A stretch of DNA of 64,000 nucleotides from Tetragonia tetragonoides. Its lineage: Eukaryota; Streptophyta; Magnoliopsida; Caryophyllales; Aizoaceae. Below the pieces are notes generated by a model. The model saw only the letters and a list, made by a program, of their open reading frames with translations, was not told where the DNA came from and searched no databases. The stretch covers positions 436,501 through 500,500 of the forward strand of contig CM076140.1 in NCBI GenBank assembly GCA_038025085.1. The letters are read 5' to 3'. A program made the position numbers and the translations under genes. This document shows positions 45,529 through 56,195 of the stretch, piece after piece; position 1 is the first letter of the stretch; each line of letters starts with the position of its first letter.

Positions 45529-48500
45529 TTAGGTTACCTCAATCAGAGTACCCATGTCAGTATTACTTCCATGATAGTAATGATAGAACTCTGGAGGTAA
45601 ACTTGCCACATAATCATACGCCCCGTAGCCTTGTCCCTCAGATCCCTGTTTTTCAGATTCTTTGCGCATGGCTGTATCAGAGCCAAGCCCACTTACATTC
45701 TGGGTTTTCTGTTCTTGACTTTCCTTGATGTCTTCCTTACTGCTTTCATCTTTTGTTTCTGAAGTGACAAGCTGGGTACTTTTCCTATATTCTTCAGCAG
45801 CGGCAATGGCATCCTTCGCCGCATCCGTGTCAGCAGCAGCCTTTGCTTGGCGCTCCTCTTCTTCAACTGCAGCTCGTACTCTCTCAAGAAATTTGTCGTC
45901 CTCTTCTGGAAGAAAATGCCCTGCATGATCATTGCACCAATCATGTGAGCCCATGCTGCCAGATACATTTAAGTTGAAAGCAAAGCCTCATACAAAGACC
46001 AAGTGCAAATTCACAAAAACATGAGGGCTATGCAACTTGTAGGAGAATGCTCATTTAAGGGACCTACATATTGGTATGTGCCCATTTATCCCCACATCAT
46101 GTCATGTGAGCAGATGCACGAGAACAGATACATTTTTTCAAGAAAACATTATGGCTGTTGAAAGTTATTGTGCATGTGGACAATGGACATATCAAACTAA
46201 TTAAAGAATAGAGCATGTCGAGAGTTTAGCCCTTTCAGGCCATCATTTGACACTGGAACTAAGAACTTTAAAAAAGATCTCGAAAAGAAAAATAATAATA
46301 ATTGCCAGAAGCCCATGGGCATACCTTGTTTTTTCAACTTCTGTATCCTGATGGAGCGCAGTTCGTGTAATTTCTCAACCATCAATGCCAACTCAAGCTG
46401 AAAGGTTATAACAACAAACCATTAGGATGAAATATACCAAAACAATTTATAACACAACAAAGCTGAAGAGTCAGATATTAAATGTGTGCACCATGTAACT
46501 AGAGGTATTGATGGGTGTTGAGGGTAAAAAATATGTCAGAAATACTCCAAGGTTCCTCTATCAAATGCCCACCCTTTTCTCCAAATGCCTGGCCCAACCG
46601 GTATCCTAGCTCGCTAGAGGCTTAGGCTTAGGCCTTAGGGTTCCTCAAGTAAAAATAAAGAGTTGTTTCAGTTGAGCAGTTTTTGTTTAAGATAACATGG
46701 GTGTCCTAGCTTTGCTTGACTAATCCCATGGGCCCTAAAGCTAACGACCAGTAAAACCTCCAGTGGCCATAAGGGGACTCGAACCTGGGACCTCTGGAAT
46801 ACTTCTCAGAGTTCTTACAAGCTGAGCTACCCCCTCAGGGTTCTTCAGTTGAAGTAGCAGTTTTTCATAAAGAGTAAGATTAAAGCTGGTTAACATTTGT
46901 GCTCAGAAAAGAACTCTCTCTTACCTCAGCCTCCAATCTCTTTCTCTCCTCTTTAGCCTTTTGCTTGGCAATTTCCTTCATCTTTTCCACCTGCAAATGT
47001 TCATGGCCTTATAGGTTAGATACATATATAAAAAAAATATAACAAGAAAAAGAAAAAAGAGTAGTAGACTAGTCCAGTCCAAACATATGCATAAATTTAA
47101 CTACATACAATCGTTGATGGTAGGCCACTATATAAATTTAAGGGATCACGAGGATCATCATTTGACTGTTCAGAAAAATCTCATCTTATTGATCCCAAAT
47201 TATGCATTAATCTTGAATACCATATAAACGAGTAAAATTTTGAGAAGAAAGGGAAGTGAATTTTTTTAATTTTGTTTTATACTTTGGCACAACAAAAAAT
47301 AGTATTGCAAATCAATGTGGCTTGCAGGGAGCAAGTATCAGGAAGAACAGCTGCCTTTGCAGATGAGCTGCCCTTGCAGATAGGGTCTACCAAGTACCAG
47401 TCATCAAATACTGAAGAGTGCTTTACTTGCAGCTTGTCAAAATATCAAAAAGCAAGTTCTTCAATATCAAAAAACTAGGGTTCCTCTATGAAATCTTTGT
47501 GGTTGGGGGCTTATAATTAGCCTCCATCTGGCAACACATGGACCAAGTGAGCAAGTCAACAAAGGTCCACACGACAGTGGTCCACCAGGTGGGTCCAAAT
47601 CCACCCCCCCCCCCCCAAAGAGCACATGACACTTTGCTATAAATACTTGGGAGGAGCTCTACGGTAACCAACTCATTCACTCACTACTCTTTACCTAACT
47701 ACCTTTTAGCTCTCTCAGCACAAGGACTAATTTAGCCATTGGAGGGGGGTTCCCTTACCCACCCCCCAGGGTAGTCTAACCCACTGTGCAGGAGACGTTA
47801 AGCGCATCCCGGGGGCGGACCTACAGCAAGAGGCTTCACCCCCCTGAAACACTTTGTAATATAAGCATTAAGCAACAAGCTATCACAGTAACCCACAAAA
47901 CCAGCATATAAACTAGAGAAGCAAAAATATCCAATATCCAATATCCTGCTACTGTAAGTAGTGATTAGTGAAATCTCAACTTTGGTGAGCTACCATCTCC
48001 TCGAGGGATCAGAAATGGAAGAAGCATGTTACACACATGAACCACACTATGTCCTCTGTTAAAATCTACACTTTGAGCACTTACATTATTTCGAATAAAG
48101 TGCACTACTCGTAGTATATTGGTAGGTCCATTCAAAGATACCTTCACATGTCTACAAAAAGTTTAAAACTATAATAACACAAACTAATGACTTCCCTATG
48201 TTTTAATTGGTGCAGCCAACTAAGCACTTAATCAGACCAAGGCTTTATTGAAGGTCTTATCAGAGATAAGATCAACTATGAGCCTGGTTCAGTGAATCAT
48301 TTACCCTTTCCACACCCCCAAAGAATGCTTGCGGACATGTTCTTAGGCAGGCTCAAGAGGAGAAAATCCTCGCAACATTGGTTCATGCGAAATGAGTGAG
48401 TGCTCCTGCACTTCTGTTATCCAAACACGTATTCTGTGCATTTGATGGCATAGCTCTTTCCAATTGGAACTTTTATCAATTATCCTCATAATCAAAGAGC

Positions 48501-49368
48501 TAATTATAGCCTCATAGTCGAAGCAGCAAACAATGAAATATATGTGAATATATATGATACCTTGCGTTGTGCTATATCCTTAGCGATTTCTCTAGCCCTC
48601 CATTCATCAGCTTCTTGATCAAGTTTCTCAAACTGTTCACGCTCCTAATCATCATAACATTAACAAGTTAAAACAAAGAAGCTTTACCATTCTCAACAAG
48701 AGTCAAAAGATGCAATGTAAACAACTTGCAACTACATAATTGTTCACCTTTGCAAGTGCCTCTGCAAGACGTTGCCTCTTCTTCTTCCTCCATTGCTTAT
48801 TCCGTTTTGACTTGTTGATCTTTTCGTTCAATCTAACAACTGCAGATTTCTCCTCCCATGGGACACCTTCATCAGAAACAACCCTAAATGGCTGAAGCAG
48901 AAACCTCAATTTCGACATCAACCCATTTGCAGCTTCTAATGAAATCAACTCTTGGGCTTCCAAATCAATCTTATTGTCCTTAAGAAACTTGGAAAATTCA
49001 CATTCATGTTCATTTAACCCATGAACATTATCCCCATTGCCCACAAAGTCTTTTGCTTCCTTAAACTTCACCAACATTTCTAGCTCCTTTTGCCTAACAA
49101 ATAGAACAAAAACCCCAGCAATTAAACACATTTCAACAACTTTTCTTCAGTTCACTACTCCAGAACGTACCAATTTAACATAAAAGAACAAAAGAAGAGA
49201 TAGTTACATTGCATTGGCCAGAGTGAGGGTTTGATGTAAATCTTTGAGGCGGTCTTGCACATTGATATGGGACCAGAAATTGCTTGAGGGAGGTGGGTTC
49301 AGAGGAACAATCGGACCCCATTGCTGGGGAGCCGGAGGTGTCATTGCTTGATACGGTATTGAATTCAT
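45529..49368 (-). CDS. U11/U12 snRNP 59 kDa protein (PDCD7 family), 6 exons, 373 aa
   Basis: The PDCD7/59K protein belongs to the U11/U12 di-snRNP, which recognises U12-type introns in the minor spliceosome in the nucleus. Exons (high to low): 49368-49208, 49093-48748, 48644-48561, 46990-46925, 46397-46325, 45920-45529, total 1122 nt in frame. The N-terminus is proline-rich (MNSIPYQAMTPPAPQQWG, then LNPPPSSNFWSHI). Then come QDRLKDLHQTLTLANAMQKE, a basic stretch KSKRNKQWRKKKRQRLAEAL typical of the family, and a long charged coiled coil (REQFEKLDQEADEWRAREIA, KEIAKQKAKEERKRLEAE) to the conserved KLHELRSIRIQKLKKQGHFL, PEEDDKFLERVRAAVEEEE. The tail ends PPEFYHYYHGSNTDMGTLIE. In the last intron the acceptor before GGGCAT (45921-45922) was chosen because an earlier AG breaks the frame. 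A SINE and an LTR-like piece lie in its introns. Confidence 0.88.
46686..46842 (-). mobile_element. tRNA-derived SINE in a 59K intron
   Basis: Read on the minus strand, the 5' part is tRNA-like: GAGGGGGTAGCTCAGCTTGT contains the Pol III A box (TAGCTCAGCTTG, 46829-46818), and GGTTCGAGTCC (46785-46775) is a perfect B box. A non-tRNA body follows (TTACTGGTCGTTAGC..., CATGGGATTAGTC). Imperfect direct repeats TTCAGTTGAGCAGTTTTT (46667-46684) and TTCAGTTGAAGTAGCAGTTT (about 46845-46865) flank it, as expected of a target duplication. It has the same orientation as the host gene. Confidence 0.75.
47480..47870 (+). mobile_element. LTR-like fragment in the long 59K intron
   Basis: A TATA-like box (CTATAAATACTTGGG, near 47638) is followed about 70 bp later by TTTAGCCATTGGAGGGG and a CCCCCC-rich patch, a layout common in the R/U5 part of plant LTRs. 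A run of C (47606-47619) lies upstream. Exact ends and a target duplication were not found, so this may be part of a decayed LTR or TRIM. Confidence 0.4.
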
Positions 49369-50249
49369 AGCTGTGGCGACCAGTGGCTTATTACCAAAAT
49401 CGCAACTTTGAGAGCAGTAGAGGAAATCAAAATCAATTGTTGAATCAGAGTCTGCAACACAACTTGAACTTGTCTAGTACTTGATGATAGATATGCTTGT
49501 GTTTCTGGGGTTGAGGTTCAGCCAAATTAATCAAAGCTGATATGAAACTAATTGTAGACCTATATCTGCAAGGCATAAAATTTGTTACTAATTCCCTGGG
49601 AGCCAACTTATGCTGCCAAGGACAAGAAATAGCAACACCTAATTTAGTTTCTTTCTGATCCTCCTCTACATAAATTCAATGAAATGTATGCTTGATTTGA
49701 TGATGATAAGAATAAATTATAGAAACACAAGCAAAACAGACAAACATAAATGTAAAGCAATTGTGAACAGAACTTCTCATTGGGGAAATTTATCAAACAC
49801 CTTGTATGCAATCCATGAAAATAAATAAATTAATACATACCTTGTATTGTATGCAATTGTAATTTGCAATCCATGAACGGAACACCTTGTATGATGTATC
49901 CCCTGCCTCGTCTTCCCGCTCTCAGGCACACCTCGTATCACCCATTCTGCCATTCCCAACAAATAAAAAATTAAAAAAAAAACAGTAAATTAATTATTCA
50001 TATCGCATAATGTAAATAGAGGAGAGAGAAAGAGAGATGTTGTGTTAATTGATTTTCTCTGTTTGCTTACGCACCCTACACTACCAGAGGATGGAGCTCC
50101 ATTAACGATTCAGTCGTTGAGACCAGAACACTCGGTAGGATGACTGGGGGAGAAAAGGACCGATGTAAAGAAAAAGAAAATAAAAAAGTTAAGCTAGGGA
50201 AAACGCTAGCTTCCGTAATTAGTATAAGTGATAATTGTAAAACACATAA
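49369..50249. other. Upstream region of the 59K gene; no further genes seen
   Basis: This interval includes the 5' leader and promoter of the minus-strand 59K gene. No TATA box was clear. Short frames (49777-49962, 50076-50324) lack family features. The frame 50140-50391 merely overlaps the tRNA-like element. Confidence 0.4.
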
Positions 50250-50314
50250 GTCAGGATGGCCGAGTGGTCTAAGGTCCTCTAACTTAGGTGTGGGTTCAAA
50301 TCCCACTTCTGGCA
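50250..50314 (+). pseudogene. Truncated tRNA-Leu-like gene (65 nt)
   Basis: The 5' part GTCAGGATGGCCGAGTGGTC and the 3' part GTGGGTTCAAATCCCACTTC match plant tRNA-Leu. The acceptor stem pairs (GTCAGGA with TTCTGGC, including G-U pairs, then A), the D-arm is normal and the T-arm is perfect (GTGGG/CCCAC with TTCAAAT). The anticodon arm and the long variable arm of a class II tRNA are gone: only CCTCTAACTTAGG (50274-50286) remains between the D- and T-arms. It could form a 3-bp stem with a 7-nt loop. Box A and box B survive, so Pol III transcription is possible, but decoding is unlikely. A T run follows (50315-50321). Confidence 0.8.
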
Positions 50315-50416
50315 TTTTTTTCATCTCCTTCTATTTTAAGTTTTTAATTCATTTATATTTACACTTTTTTGCACATCATAAATACACTTAAACAGTTTAG
50401 CACTATGAAAAGGGGA

Positions 50417-50668
50417 TTACGCTTTCTGTAGACGCTCCCATAAACCGCAGTGTAGCAAGCCAATATGCAACATTGCATCACGTGGACTCCTATTGATCAT
50501 TTTGACTTCTTTCCATTTATATGAATCTATAATAGCAACAGACTTGCTACAAGACTTGTACTCCATAGATAAGGCAATTAGACGACCTTGGTTTTTGTTA
50601 AAAACATCTTCAGCTATAGAAAAATGTATAGTCAAGCACATATCTAATTTAGTTTGTAAGTATTTCAA
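50417..50668 (-). other. Possible coding remnant of unknown identity (83 codons)
   Basis: A minus-strand open frame contains a protein-like segment (ALSMEYKSCSKSVAIIDSYK and LHIGLLHCGLWERLQKA). Its composition looks more like real protein than the surrounding frames, but I cannot name a family. It has no plausible upstream exon, so it may be a gene fragment or chance. Confidence 0.3.
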
Positions 50669-50808
50669 TATGTCTTCATATTATGGTTGTTATTGGTTTT
50701 CTTGAGAAATTTATAACTTTTTATTTATTTATACTTTTGGGCCTTGGTGGATTGTTGTTTGTTGACCCGTTGCCTGTTGGCTTATTGTCTAAAAGAGTTT
50801 ATGTGTAT

Positions 50809-51041
50809 AATTTTTCACTCTTTTCTATTTATGTAGCATATTTCACATGCAAGTATTTCATGAAATCAATGACATATATTCGTAAAAAAAACATGGAAAA
50901 TGCATACGAGTATTATTTTGTTAATTTTTCACTCTTTGCTGTTTATGTAGTAGCATATTTGACACGTAAGTATTTCATGAAATCAATAAATTATATCAGT
51001 AAAAAAAACATAGAAAATGCATACGAGCGAGTATTATTTTG
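50809..51041 (+). repeat. 113-bp tandem duplication, two copies
   Basis: Units starting AATTTTTCACTCTTT at 50809 and 50922 share TAAGTATTTCATGAAATCAA-like text, GTAAAAAAAACATRGAAAAT and GCATACGAG. A plus-strand frame of 193 codons (50683-51264) spans both copies and is hydrophobic, but it looks like a by-product of the duplication. Confidence 0.8.
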
Positions 51042-51394
51042 TGGAGCAACAAAATTAAACACATCGAAAATTGGCCTTTTATTTTGTGGTAATAAGAACA
51101 ATGACATTTACAATAGTTTGCCTTTTCCCAACATGACCACGCAGCCATGTCTTTGGTCCCCTTCACTCTCCTTGAGATCACCTTGGTTTGTATTGCACAT
51201 TTACTTTGTTATATGTAGAACTATTGTTCTCCAGGTTGTAACAGTAGCCCCTACTCTAAGTTGAACATCATTTCCCTTTCATTAGATGGATTTTTGGATG
51301 TAGTGGGTTGGTGTCTCACATGAAAAGATTTAAGTAGTGGCCTCCCATTGTTTTTGTAATAAATAATGAACCGTCGATCACTTGACTTATATGT

Positions 51395-52145
51395 TGTTGG
51401 GAAAAACTACGGTATTTACCCACAATCACAACAACAGATAATCAGAAATATAAAGTGCAAGAACCCAAAAACAACACAAACAATTTTACGTGGAAAATCC
51501 CTCTCAATTAGGTGAAAAACCACGGTGCGGATCTCCACGCACTAAAATATAATCCACTATCATAATCAAGAGTACAAAGGCAACAATCACAAGATCAAAC
51601 AACAAGTAGACTATCTATCTTTGGTACTAGTACAAATTGACAAACCCTAGTTCAATTTGGTACTCCCACAAACTCAAAGATATACCCACAAATACCTGTC
51701 GATGACTAATCCAAGTACTTTGATTACCTTCACACGAACAAGCCGAAACAACCGTGAACTGGAACAAACCTCTTTGAAAAAATACTCAATTTCTCTCACT
51801 CTTTGTTTGTCTCTCTGACTGGCTCTGCCTTTTTTTAGTTTCGGCTGTTCTCACTCACCTGAACAAAAAAAATGCCGTGCCCTTTTTTTTTGTTTCTCTA
51901 GCAGCTTGTAGTGGAAGCCTCTCACAAGTCAAACTAAGCCACTCCAAAATCATGCTTTGGTGGGCTAACCAATCAAAAGCCAACTAGGCCTACTTAAAAC
52001 ACAAAACTCACGCAGCATCATATTAAACCAAGCATTCTTTTTCTGTTTTTTTTTTCTTTTCTTTTTCTTTATTTTCTTTACAAACTTAAATAAAATAAAA
52101 CACAACTTAATAATACTATTTGGTATTTGGGACGTTACCTCAACA
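51395..52145. mobile_element. Solo LTR (751 bp) with 5-bp target duplication TATGT
   Basis: The element begins TGTTGGGAAAAACTACGG and ends GACGTTACCTCAACA (TG...CA, inverted ends). TATGT flanks it at 51390-51394 and 52146-52150. Near the left end, ACGTGGAAAATCCC and GGTGAAAAACCACGG resemble common plant LTR text. No gag-pol remains between the flanks, so this is a solo LTR. It has no coding capacity. Confidence 0.9.
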
Positions 52146-52150
52146 TATGT

Positions 52151-53150
52151 GGTGTTACTTTCTTCATCCATGTGTCTTGTCATCTAAGCCAATTAAAGAT
52201 TTAATATGCTATTAGAGCGGGTTTTCGATAATGAGGTAATTGCATTTTTTCTTCAGTTTTTACTATCGGGTTAAATTTTGATTTGATGAGATTATTCTGA
52301 TCTTCTAAAGAATTTGTTGGAATAACTTTTGTTTTCTTTTTTTGCCCTTTCTATAAGAAAACCAAACAACAGTAGGAAGAACAATGATGAGACCCAAACA
52401 GATCTATGATGCTATATCTATCTAATAGGATTGTCCCCATGGCTAAGCTCTAGCCTGGATTATGTGACACAAAAGGGAAGAAAATCAAGAGCTATGGAAT
52501 ATGAATATATGATGCTGGTTTGTTAATAGGGATAGCAAATGGAACAGGATATATAGGGGACAACTAGGATGTCGCTAATGCTTGGTCCCCCTCACGAATC
52601 GCGATCAGCTCACCCCTAGCTAGCTTGTTTTTGTAGGTACATGACTGACGATGAGTTAGAAGCTCAAGTAGTAGATGCTCCATCCTTATAACCTAGTGAT
52701 TATGTGTTTAAATTTTCTTTATTAGGGAGAATAAAAGCTTCTCTATTTTTCTTTTCAGGGAGGGTTTTCTCTTCTGCTTAAACCCGTCAGCCCATCAAAA
52801 ATGAGTTGACTAGTCCAACACATGTGATTTGCGGACTATTACATACGTACTTGAACAAAAAAAAAACGGTGGTCACGACCAATCGCGGTTGCTCCCGTCT
52901 CTTACGAGAGTCGAGAGGTACGTGCTGCTTCAAAACACAACCAAATTTAATAATTTATCAGACAAATCAAAAAAAAAAAAAAAAAAGAGGGCCACATATG
53001 TTACCTATTGTGGCATATACATTCCCTACCACATTTTGTCTATGTCGTACGTTTGTCTACCAGACTACCCCTTATCAATTTATTTTTCTTTAACTCTCAT
53101 CTTTTACACCTCTTTCATTACGTCCAAGGTCCCAACATATAGCAACATAG
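52151..53150. other. Intergenic sequence left of the Mutator-like element
   Basis: AT-rich DNA with A runs (around 52855-52866 and 52970-52987). Frames that begin at 52806 and 52829 run on into the element's left terminal repeat and low-complexity (CAC)n region, so they are not genes. Confidence 0.4.
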
Positions 53151-53158
53151 TATTAAAA

Positions 53159-53230
53159 GCAAATTGTTATTTACCGCCTAAAATTACTCACCACAGCCCT
53201 TGGAAAATACAAATTTACCCTTCACTCTCA
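53159..53230 (+). repeat. Left terminal inverted repeat of the Mutator-like element
   Basis: Pairs with 59389-59460. The most conserved core is TACCGCC, AAAATTACTCACCAC, then CTTGGAA and TACAA. It is followed by CACTCTC-rich and (CAC)n low-complexity DNA up to the first exon of the mobile-domain gene, and likely holds its promoter. Confidence 0.88.
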
Positions 53231-53442
53231 CTCACTCCTCACTCTCTTCCTCACTCTCCTCACCACCACCTCTCTTCCTCACTCTCCTCACGCACCACCA
53301 CCACCACTCACGGCACCACCACCACCACTCACGGCACTCACTCCTCACTCTCTTCCTCACTCTCCTCACGCACCACCACCACCACTCACGGCAAAACCAC
53401 CACCACTCACGGCAAAACCACCACCACACCATCACAACGGAA

Positions 53443-53782
53443 ATGTCAGGGGCTAGCGGCAGCGGCAGAGGCGGCGACGGGGACGGAGGCGGCGAGCATC
53501 GCGGCGGGGTGGTAAGTTTTCGAATTTTTTTTTCGAGTTCGAAGGGTCGGGCGTCTGCCCTTTTCGCCTGCCCCATGGGGTAGGCGAGATCGGCAGACGC
53601 CTCGCCCATGGGTGGGCGTCTGCCGATCTCGCCTATCCATGGGGCAGGCGCCAGTTGCAGACGGCTCACCCATGGGTGAGCGAGATCGGCAGACGCCCAC
53701 CCATGGTAGAGGCGCCACTTTCAGACGCCGCACCCATGGGTGAGGCGTCTGTAGCAGACGCCCGAGACAAAAAAAAAAAAAA

Positions 53783-53856
<74 letters not shown>

Positions 53857-55969
53857 GTAATTGTTATTGTTGTTATTATTATTGTTATTATTATTATTAA
53901 TATTATTATTGTTATTATTATTTGTTATTACAATTATTATTAGTTGTCAATTATTATTTTAATTGTTTATTACTGATTATTGTTTAATTAAAAATGTGAA
54001 ATGATAGAGGAGAGGAGGAGCCGGTAAATCGATGCTGAGGTTAGTCAGTGAACTATCTGGTTCAGGACCGCGTCACACGAGGACGCGCGGGATTGATGCC
54101 TCTGTACGGAGACAGAGAGAGGCAGTTTGGATGAGGGAGATGACTGACCGTCACTTATATGAGGCTGAGCAACACGATTACGGATCTAACGAGTTCTACT
54201 CCGGGGATCATTCCATGGACGAGGATCAGATTGGCGTCGAATCATCCTCAGATTGGCGCGTGGTGAAGGGCAGAGGCGGTAGGTTTGTTAGTACTGGCTC
54301 GTCCAGTAGTAGCAAACGATCTAGAGCGGAGGACGACAGTACGTGGCTTGTTACAGGGAAGGTGGCCGGTGGACCGGCGGATGATAGCGTCATACCGAGC
54401 TTCCTGGGCCACGTAGCGTCTCGTATATGGAGGGGGGAAGAGACGAGGGGTCTGTTGAAGTGTCAGAACCGATTCAGTATCTGTCAGCGGCTGAGTGAGT
54501 GGCGAGCGGAGATGTCGGCCGAGGTGAGGGCGCAGATCGAGGGGACTGGGTTATCACACCTGACAGACATTATGTTCAGACATATCGACTTCCCCCTGAT
54601 ATCTGCATTCGTTGAAAGGTGGCAGCCGGATACGAACTCGTTCCACATGTCGTTCGGAGAGATGACCATCATGTTGCACGATGTATGGCATATTCTTCGG
54701 ATTCCTGTAGAGGGAGAGCTCGTTTCCAGTGACGGACGGGATGGGCAGCTGCAGGCGACGGCCATGGAGGTTCTCGGGGTCACCCTAGATGAACTGATGC
54801 ATAGCCACTGGCAGGGCGGTGGGGTCCTCACGGAGTCGGTTTTTGAACTTTGCCGAGAGGAGGACCGAATGGAGGACATCCAGGCGGTAGGTTGGATGTG
54901 GTTACTTATTGGATCCACCTTGTTTGTCGACAAGAGTGGTAACCGTATTAGACCCTCCTGCGTGATGGAGGTGAGGGACGGTGTCGGAACGGCGCATCAG
55001 TTCTCTTGGGGATCTGCTGCCCTCGCCTTCCTATATCGTCAGCTCGGTATAGCTAGTCGGGGGGATTCTCAGGGCATCTGCGGATGCCTAACTCTCCTCC
55101 AGGCATGGATATATGAGTACTTTCCCTGCTTCCGACCTCATCGGGAGCGGATGGTTGTCGGAGACGGCGAGGCTCCCCGTGCGTGCGTATGGAGTGCCCA
55201 GGCAGAGGGCAAGGACGTGGTTCGACTGCACTCCTTACGTAGACGCTTGGATCAGCTGCGAGTGTCAGAGGTACGTCATTTGCTATGTTTGCATTATTTC
55301 GTCGTTTGCTATGTTTTTTTTACTTCACCGTAACTTGAACATTTCTACGTAGGTGGTGTGGCTGCCGTACGGTTCTGACCCGGTTGCATCTGTACCGAGG
55401 ACTGTATTCATGGGGTGGCTACGGTATCGGGATATTATCGAACCGTACATGCCTGGTCGTTGTTTACGACAAATCGGGTACGTACAGAGTATCCCTTTCC
55501 CGATCACTAGGCCAGAGAGAGCGATCAGGTCATGGACCAGTCGTTTGTACAAGGTTGTCTACCACGTACGAGTATCATCTGATGCCTGGCATATGTTCCC
55601 GGGAGGTTACATTCTTGGTCTCCATGGGTTTCAGGCATCCACGTCAGATCCCACAGCATGTACGGATGACTACCTCGAGTGGTACTACCGTCACTCCCAC
55701 CCTCTGCTGACACCACCTGAAGATGCAGCACCTGAATCTGTGATTCCTCCACGATCCAACAGCGATTATGTAAGTGATTAACTAAAAATATATATTTTTT
55801 TTACGTATTACATATCTCTGAACTTACACTCATTGTTACTTTTTTGCAGTGGGTGAATTGTCTAGCCGTCGCATTTGAGTCTTTCATTACTTTGCTTCCT
55901 CCGGAGCAAGCGGAAGGTCCTCGATCGGTTATGGAGGAGTATATGAGAGATTGGCGGGCTGCCAAATGA
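53443..55969 (+). CDS. Plant mobile domain (PMD) protein, MAIN-like, 4 exons, 622 aa
   Basis: Plant mobile domain proteins (the aminotransferase-like PMD family, including MAIN and MAIL1) occur as host nuclear proteins and as passengers of transposons; their biochemical role is unresolved. Exons are 53443-53511, 54008-55270, 55353-55769 and 55850-55969, all GT-AG and in frame (1869 nt). The short first exon is inferred: ATG then a Gly/Ser/Arg-rich peptide (MSGASGSGRGGDGDGGG) to a GTAAGT donor. Without it the first ATG would be 54032, in the same frame. The PMD runs from about residue 151 (VIPSFLGHVASRIW) through the family signature around 223-258 (VERWQPDTNSFHMSFGEMTI, LHDVWHILRIPVEGE) and the exon-3 block YRHSHPLLTPP; it ends MEEYMRDWRAAK. 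Intron 1 holds a GC-rich hairpin and a (TTA)n run. The gene occupies the mudrB-like position of the element. Confidence 0.85.
53547..53770. repeat. CCATGG-rich inverted repeat in intron 1 of the PMD gene
   Basis: A 21-bp perfect stem (53581-53601 with 53615-53635; core GATCGGCAGACGCC) surrounds a 13-nt loop with CCCATGGG at its centre. The pairing continues outward with mismatches to arms of about 50 bp that share GCCTGCCCCATGG. Further CCCATGGG palindromes and CAGACGCC/GGCGTCTG words follow to 53770. It contrasts sharply with the AT-rich intron around it. A similar structure lies in intron 1 of the transposase gene. Confidence 0.85.
53784..53920 (+). repeat. (TTA)n microsatellite in intron 1 of the PMD gene
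   Basis: About 28 nearly uninterrupted ATT/TTA triplets, then degenerate GTTATTATT repeats to about 53945. A perfect tract of this length is usually unstable and polymorphic. Confidence 0.95.
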
Positions 55970-56195
55970 TGTATTACTTATATGACCCTAGACGAATTTG
56001 TTATATTTTTATGTTGGAGTTTCATTGTTATTGTTATTTGTGTTATTGTAATTTGTTGTTTCTTATTTACCTTTTTTGTTTTATTGTAATTTGTTGTTTT
56101 ATTTACCTCCAATATAACATGCAAAATATAACAATCACACAAAAATGTGACAATGATATAAGTAGAAAAATATAACAATCACGCAAAACATTCAA

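Noticed and set aside
45693..45968. Alternative frame MYLAAWAHMIGA... in the 59K last exon
   Set aside because: It uses the wrong acceptor and frame. The acceptor at 45921-45922 joins KLKKQG to HFLPEEDD in frame.
50250..50314. Functional tRNA gene
   Set aside because: The anticodon and variable arms are missing; only the outer arms match tRNA-Leu.
50683..51264. 193-codon hydrophobic frame as a membrane protein gene
   Set aside because: Most of it is a 113-bp tandem duplication of AT-rich DNA; no family motif or gene context.
53232..53733. Minus- and plus-strand frames rich in W/R or H/S/T near the left TIR
   Set aside because: They translate (CAC)n low-complexity DNA and the CCATGG hairpin; the spliced PMD exon is a better explanation.
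54484..54933. 149-codon minus-strand frame opposite the PMD gene
   Set aside because: It is the antisense shadow of the main PMD exon and shows no family motif.
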